Shown here piece by piece: positions 6,559-10,412 of a stretch of DNA of 10,412 nt. Made by a program: the position numbers and the translations under genes. The notes beneath the pieces were generated by a model, which saw nothing but the letters and a program-made list of their open reading frames with translations, ran no database searches and was not told where the DNA came from. Each line of letters starts with the position of its first letter. Position 1 is the first letter of the stretch. Source of the stretch: Methylacidiphilaceae bacterium UBA1321. Its GTDB lineage: Bacteria > Verrucomicrobiota > Verrucomicrobiia > Methylacidiphilales > UBA1321. The DNA is taken from the NCBI GenBank assembly GCA_002306945.1, contig DBTH01000143.1, positions 1-10,412 of the forward strand, written 5' to 3'.

Positions 6559-7887
6559 ATGTCTTCAGTTCGAGTACGTTTTGCCCCTTCCCCCACGGGT
6601 TTGCTGCACATTGGCGGCGCCCGCACCGCCCTTTTTAACTGGCTTTATGCCCGCCACACCGGCGGTACCTTTGTCCTGCGCATCGAGGATACCGACGCCG
6701 CCCGCAATACCCCCGAAGCGGTCGCCATCATCTTCTCCGGCCTGAAATGGCTCGGTCTGGATTGGGACGAAGGTCCCATGGGCGACGGCACTTCCGTCGG
6801 CGATAAAGGCCCTTATTTCCAAAGCCAGCGCAAGGACATCTACGCCCGTTACGTCGAAAAACTTCTCTCTGAAGGCAAAGCCTACGAGCACGAAGGCGCC
6901 ATCAAATTCAGGACGCCCAAGACGCCCATTACCGTCGACGACCTCATCTGCGGCCAGATTCACTTCGACCGCACAATGGATCCCGACCTTGTCATCCAGC
7001 GCAAGGACGGCTCCCCCGTCTTCCACCTGGTCAATGTCGTGGACGATCTCGAAATGGGCCTGACTCACGTCATCCGTGGCGAAGATCACCTCTCCAACAC
7101 TCCCAAACACCTCGCGCTCTTTGAAGCGTTCGGAGCCCAACCGCCCCGCTACGCCCACATCCCGCTCATCCTCAACCCGAACGGCTCCAAGATGAGCAAG
7201 CGCGACGAAGGCGCTTCCATCGGCGATTACATGGCCAAGGGTTACCTGCCCGCCGCCGTGCGCAATTACCTCTGCCTGCTCGGCTGGTCCCCGAAGGACA
7301 ACCGCGAAGTCATCGACATCAAGGAAGTCATCGAGAAGTTCGACCTGCCCCAGATCAACCGCAGCAACGCCCGCTTTGATCTGAACAAACTTTTCTGGAT
7401 CAACGGCGAATATTTCTCCAAGTCCACCGTCGAGGAACTCGAACCGCTGGCCGTCGAAGTGCTCCAGCGCGCCAACGTCCTTCCCGCCGATTACGACAAG
7501 GCCTACTTCCATGCCGTGTTCAACATCGTGAAGGAAAAGATCAAGCTCGCAGGCGATTTGCCCGAGTGGATGGATTACTTCTTCAAGGACGACTATGGCT
7601 TCGATCCCGCCGCCGTGAATAAAGTATTCACTCCCGCCGGATTCGACAACCTGGCCAAATTGCGCGACCGCCTCTCCAGGTCCACCGCCTTTGACTGGGC
7701 CAGTCTGGAAAAAGAATTCAAGGCCCTCGCCGCCGAAACCAGCCAAAAGGTCGGCGCCTTCATCCACCCCGCGCGCCTCGCCGTCTCCGGCAAAAGCGTC
7801 GGCCCCAGCCTCTACCACATGCTCGAAGTGCTCGGCAAGGAACGGACACTGACCCGCATGGGCCGGGCGCTTGAATTGAAGAAATAG
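6559..7887 (+). CDS. gltX: Glutamate--tRNA ligase (class I), reduced form
   Basis: Class I aminoacyl-tRNA synthetase that charges tRNA(Glu), and in species lacking GlnRS also tRNA(Gln). The catalytic core is complete: FAPSPTGLLHIGG with the HIGH-type motif at 17-20, RIEDTD near 41-46, HVIRGEDHLSNTP, and SKMSKRDEG with the KMSKS motif at 210-218. A helical anticodon-binding region follows (about 300-442), with HPARLAVSGKSVGPSL near its end. At 442 residues it is shorter than the usual 465-500. The gap is at 109-126, where AYEHEGAIKFRTPKTPITV replaces the longer cysteine-bearing zinc insert of many bacterial enzymes. The ATG start gives the normal N-terminus. There is no SD site. It is the first gene of the rightward housekeeping series. 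Confidence 0.95.
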   Translation: MSSVRVRFAPSPTGLLHIGGARTALFNWLYARHTGGTFVLRIEDTDAARNTPEAVAIIFSGLKWLGLDWDEGPMGDGTSVGDKGPYFQSQRKDIYARYVEKLLSEGKAYEHEGAIKFRTPKTPITVDDLICGQIHFDRTMDPDLVIQRKDGSPVFHLVNVVDDLEMGLTHVIRGEDHLSNTPKHLALFEAFGAQPPRYAHIPLILNPNGSKMSKRDEGASIGDYMAKGYLPAAVRNYLCLLGWSPKDNREVIDIKEVIEKFDLPQINRSNARFDLNKLFWINGEYFSKSTVEELEPLAVEVLQRANVLPADYDKAYFHAVFNIVKEKIKLAGDLPEWMDYFFKDDYGFDPAAVNKVFTPAGFDNLAKLRDRLSRSTAFDWASLEKEFKALAAETSQKVGAFIHPARLAVSGKSVGPSLYHMLEVLGKERTLTRMGRALELKK

Positions 7888-8011
7888 TTTAAGCTCGCAG
7901 TTTTCAACCGGATTGGCCCTGAATGCTCTTCAGGGCCACGACATTTCGTCAGCAGATATTGCCGCTTGAAACCTCCCGCCGAAAACTTCAAACTGAAAAC
8001 TATCCACCACC
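7888..8011 (+). other. gltX-pgsA spacer with a strong stem-loop
   Basis: This 124-base spacer holds a perfect ten-pair stem, TGGCCCTGAA (7914-7923) with TTCAGGGCCA (7929-7938), and a five-base loop. No T-run follows, so it is not a classical intrinsic terminator. It may mark the 3' end of gltX mRNA or be a processing or attenuation hairpin. An 8-base inverted pair, AGTTTTCA (7899-7906) and TGAAAACT (7994-8001), flanks it and could be chance. No SD site precedes pgsA. Confidence 0.5.
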
Positions 8012-8617
8012 ATGACCTGGGCCAATCGCATCACCATCGGACGGTTTCTCCTCATCCCGGTTTTCGTCGGACTGCTGGTTTACTACAACGCCAGCACGAC
8101 CGTTGAAGATATGGTGGGGTGGCGCTATGCGGCCCTGGCCGTTTTCCTCATCGCCGCCATTTCCGACGGCGTTGATGGCTATCTCGCCCGGCACTGGAAC
8201 CAACGCACCGCCCTCGGTGCCGTCCTCGATCCCATCGCCGACAAGCTTCTCATGTTGGCCGCCCTGGTCACCCTGAGCATCATCCGCATCGGCGGACACC
8301 CTCCCTTTCCCCTCTGGTTTCCGATCATCATTATCGGACGCGACGCTATCCTGCTGGTCGGCTTCCTCGTCCTGACCTTCCTCGCCGCCAAGGTGGACGT
8401 GCGTCCCCACTGGAGCGGCAAATTCTCCACCTTCTGCACCTTCATCGCCATCGGCAGCGCCCTTCTCGGCAGCGGTGTCACCCTCTGGGCCTGCGAAATC
8501 GGCGGCATGGCCGCCCTGATTTCAACGATTGTCTATGTACGGGCCGGCATCCGCATCTTGAACCAAACCACCCACGGCAAACCGCTGAACGCCACCCAAC
8601 CCTCCAATAAATCATGA
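8012..8617 (+). CDS. pgsA: CDP-diacylglycerol--glycerol-3-phosphate 3-phosphatidyltransferase
   Basis: Integral membrane CDP-alcohol phosphatidyltransferase, most likely PgsA, which makes phosphatidylglycerol phosphate from CDP-diacylglycerol and glycerol-3-phosphate. The family signature is intact: D52-x2-D55-G56-x2-A59-R60-x8-G69-x3-D73-x3-D77 (SDGVDGYLAR...GAVLDPIAD). These residues hold the two metal ions. N-terminal TWANRITIGRFLLIP is typical of PgsA. About five or six hydrophobic segments are seen, at roughly 10-26, 38-51, 78-92, 101-125, 139-155 and 157-178. The length of 201 residues is normal. The last four bases overlap the der start (ATGA), which suggests translational coupling. 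Other alcohol acceptors (cardiolipin- or inositol-type enzymes) share the motif, but the N-terminus and size favour PgsA. Confidence 0.9.
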   Translation: MTWANRITIGRFLLIPVFVGLLVYYNASTTVEDMVGWRYAALAVFLIAAISDGVDGYLARHWNQRTALGAVLDPIADKLLMLAALVTLSIIRIGGHPPFPLWFPIIIIGRDAILLVGFLVLTFLAAKVDVRPHWSGKFSTFCTFIAIGSALLGSGVTLWACEIGGMAALISTIVYVRAGIRILNQTTHGKPLNATQPSNKS

Positions 8618-10074
8618 GCCGCACTGTCGCAATCGTCGGACGTCCAAACGTGGGAAAATCCGCCCTCTTCAACCGCCTGACCGGCAAACAAATCTCCCTC
8701 GTTTACGACCGCCCCGGCACCACGCGCGACCGCATCGTCGCCGTCTGCAAACGCGATGGCCACGAATTCGCCCTCATCGACACCGGCGGCATCGGCCTTG
8801 AAGACAGCGAAGGCTTCGGCGAAGCCATTGCCCGTGAAGCCGACCTCGCCCTTTCCGCGGCTACCGACATTCTTTTCGTTGTCGACGCCCGTCAGGGATT
8901 AACCCCGCTCGACCGCGAAGTCGCCCGCCGACTGCGCAAGGCCAACCACCCCGTTTTCGTCGTCGCCAATAAAGTCGACGCCCCCGATAAAATGGCCGAC
9001 ATCGAATCGGATTTTGCCGAACTCGGCTACGAACACGTCTTCCCCATCAGCGCCGCGCACGGCCTCGGCATCGGCGAACTTCTGGAGGAATTGACCAGAA
9101 ACTGGCCCGCTGAAGAGGAAAAACAGGAAGCTGAACGCGCCGAAGCCTCGGCCCGCCCCACCCGCATCGCCATTGTCGGACGCCCCAACGTCGGAAAATC
9201 CTCCCTCATCAACGCGCTGGTTTCCGACAAACGCGCCATTGTCAGCAGCGTCCCCGGCACCACCCGCGACGCCGTCGATGTCTCCTATAAATGGCAGGGA
9301 CAGGAATTCACCTTCATCGACACCGCCGGCATGCGGCAGAAAAGCCACATCAGCGACGAACTCGAAGCCGCCATGACTGGCCGCAGCGCTCACGCCATCA
9401 ACCGCGCCGACGTCACCGTTCTCGTCGTCGACGCCGAGCAGGGCGTCACCTCCCAGGACAAAAAAATCGCCGGTCTCATCCAGGAAGCCTCCTGCCCTTG
9501 CATCGTCGTCGTCAATAAATGGGACATCGCCCGCGATCGCGGTGACGCCAGCAAATCCCGCGAGCGCGAGTACTACCAAAACCTCCTCCAGGATCTCTTT
9601 TTCATCAGCTACGCCCCCGTCCTGTTTCTCAGCGCCAAGACCGGCGAACGCGTCGACGGCCTGTTGAAGACAGCCGAGGAGATCGCAAAAAACCGCCGGT
9701 ACAAATTCGCCACCGGCCCGCTCAACCGCGTCCTGACCAAGGCAATTCAGAAGCAAGCCCCGCCGTCCATCGGCGGACGCCGCTTCAAGCTCCTCTACGC
9801 TACCCAGGATCCGCACGAACCGACAGACCAGCGCGTCATTCCCACGCTCATCCTCTTCGTCAACGAAGGCCGCCTCCTGACGCCCGCCTACCAGCGTTAC
9901 CTGGAACTCCAGTTGCGCGAAGCCTTCAATCTGCGCGGCTGCCCGATCCGATTCCTCCTGCGCGGACGCCACCAACAGGCAGAACACGCCGAACGTTCCG
10001 CCCGCGAACAGTCCGGTAAGCCCGAAAAACCGAGCCGTTTCAAAAGAAGACCCCACGGACGCTCCAGGGAATAA
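8614..10074 (+). CDS. der: Ribosome biogenesis GTPase Der (EngA)
   Basis: Essential tandem GTPase that assists maturation of the 50S ribosomal subunit. It has two G domains. The first has the P-loop GRPNVGKS (9-16), DTGG (56-59) and NKVD (119-122). The second has GRPNVGKS (189-196), DTAG (236-239) and NKWD (301-304). A KH-like domain follows (about 365-455), including FNLRGCPIRFLLR near its end, then a basic, probably disordered tail rich in Arg, Lys and Glu (about 456-486). The two domains are joined by an acidic linker (WPAEEEKQEAERAEASA). At 486 residues it is normal for the family. The start ATG overlaps the pgsA stop by four bases, and with no SD site of its own it probably depends on coupling. 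Codon use is strongly C-ending. Confidence 0.96.
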   Translation: MSRTVAIVGRPNVGKSALFNRLTGKQISLVYDRPGTTRDRIVAVCKRDGHEFALIDTGGIGLEDSEGFGEAIAREADLALSAATDILFVVDARQGLTPLDREVARRLRKANHPVFVVANKVDAPDKMADIESDFAELGYEHVFPISAAHGLGIGELLEELTRNWPAEEEKQEAERAEASARPTRIAIVGRPNVGKSSLINALVSDKRAIVSSVPGTTRDAVDVSYKWQGQEFTFIDTAGMRQKSHISDELEAAMTGRSAHAINRADVTVLVVDAEQGVTSQDKKIAGLIQEASCPCIVVVNKWDIARDRGDASKSREREYYQNLLQDLFFISYAPVLFLSAKTGERVDGLLKTAEEIAKNRRYKFATGPLNRVLTKAIQKQAPPSIGGRRFKLLYATQDPHEPTDQRVIPTLILFVNEGRLLTPAYQRYLELQLREAFNLRGCPIRFLLRGRHQQAEHAERSAREQSGKPEKPSRFKRRPHGRSRE

Positions 10075-10128
10075 TTCGTCCAGGCAGCACACCTAGCTCA
10101 AGCAAGACACACGATCTCGCGCCGGTTC

Positions 10129-10137
10129 TGTTGTAAT
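10129..10137 (+). promoter_or_regulatory. Extended -10 element before the last small ORF
   Basis: TGT-TGTAAT at 10129-10137 matches the extended -10 pattern (TGn plus a 5/6 hexamer). No good -35 box lies at the normal distance. Six bases separate it from the ATG at 10144, so a transcript from it would again be leaderless. Confidence 0.35.
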
Positions 10138-10143
10138 CGGCGC

Positions 10144-10359
10144 ATGAATTCTATATCCAATCCCCAGCTCTTGCTGGGAACCCTTACCGTTGTCTTGCCC
10201 CGTTCCCTTTCAGCCGACCGGCTCGACGAAGTCACCCAGACCATCGACCAATCACTCCAGTCCGAAGGCGTCGGCCGCTTCGCCGGCGGCGATTTTTTTC
10301 TCGTTAAACCAGGAAGGCTGATGGAGGGTTTTGCCCCGCCCGAAGGCGGGGCAAAATAG
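10144..10359 (+). CDS. Small hypothetical protein ending in a palindrome (71 aa)
   Basis: I do not recognise this protein. Its codons are strongly C-ending in the stretch from SADRLDEV to RFAGGD (GCC GAC, GTC ACC, GGC CGC TTC GCC GGC), like der and gltX, which supports real coding. The pattern is a hydrophobic strand (LLGTLTVVLP), a helix (SADRLDEVTQTIDQSLQ) and a glycine-rich turn (GVGRFAGGD), reminiscent of a small alpha-beta domain. The final codons (about residues 62-71) are encoded by a perfect 12-bp palindrome and end at TAG (10357-10359), directly after it. This may mean that an inserted palindromic unit or a frameshift cut short a longer gene. A T7 run at 10293-10299 (GAT TTT TTT CTC) is a possible slippage point. 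There is no SD site; an extended -10 box lies just upstream. Confidence 0.45.
   Translation: MNSISNPQLLLGTLTVVLPRSLSADRLDEVTQTIDQSLQSEGVGRFAGGDFFLVKPGRLMEGFAPPEGGAK
10329..10356. repeat. Perfect 12-bp inverted repeat
   Basis: TTTTGCCCCGCC (10329-10340) and GGCGGGGCAAAA (10345-10356) are exact inverted copies around a CGAA loop. The T-run is on the 5' side and the A-run on the 3' side whichever strand is read, opposite to the order needed for an intrinsic terminator. It overlaps the last codons of the small ORF. It may be a dispersed palindromic element or a factor-dependent termination or processing hairpin. Confidence 0.7.
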
Positions 10360-10412
10360 TAAGACCAATCCTTCAAACGGGAAGAATCATACGTGGAGAA
10401 AAATACGACGTC

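Noticed and set aside
6565..7818. Long minus-strand open frame opposite gltX (417 codons)
   Set aside because: It is an antisense shadow of strongly C-ending codons, low in complexity and without family motifs; gltX on the plus strand is unambiguous.
8899..10092. Long minus-strand open frame opposite der (397 codons)
   Set aside because: It is likewise an antisense shadow, with repetitive Gly/Asp/Val/Phe composition from the mirrored codons of der.
10393..10412. Possible next gene starting at GTG 10393
   Set aside because: Only about six codons are inside the window and GGGAAG upstream is a weak SD, so it cannot be judged.

Overview
This 10.4-kb bacterial chromosomal window holds nine protein genes that can be supported and one small probable one. 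No RNA gene, CRISPR array, complete insertion sequence or phage module is visible. The best guess at the source is a member of the Verrucomicrobiota or a related PVC-group lineage. This rests on a glutamyl-tRNA synthetase that lacks the usual zinc-binding insert, a membrane-anchored C-type-lectin-like protein, and weak use of Shine-Dalgarno (SD) signals in the right half. It is an inference from remembered family features, not a database result.

Left part (1-4000). A small hypothetical gene and a PAPS-type sulfotransferase lie on the minus strand, separated by about 320 bases that include an AT-rich patch. Divergently, leuD (3-isopropylmalate dehydratase small subunit) and glgA (glycogen synthase) form a probable two-gene unit on the plus strand. 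leuC is not next to leuD. These genes have clear purine-rich SD sites and mixed codon use.

Middle part (4000-6560). queG (epoxyqueuosine reductase) lies on the plus strand, with a promoter-like sequence directly against its GTG start. It converges on a minus-strand pair: a membrane-anchored, cysteine-free C-type-lectin-like protein, followed 50 bases later (at the favoured start) by a small exported protein of unknown function.

Right part (6560-10412). On the plus strand are gltX, then pgsA overlapping der by the four bases ATGA, then a small ORF whose last codons lie in a perfect 12-bp palindrome. gltX, pgsA and der are housekeeping genes for translation, phospholipid synthesis and ribosome assembly. 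They use strongly C-ending codons and have no recognisable SD sites. gltX, like queG and the last small ORF, has a promoter-like element so close to the start that a leaderless mRNA is plausible.

Most of the window is ordinary metabolism and housekeeping. The points most worth a second look are the lectin-like/exported protein pair, the left-right contrast in start signals and codon use, the reduced GltX, the Gln in place of the active-site Lys in GlgA, and the small ORF ending in a palindrome. I found no convincing multi-gene novel system.
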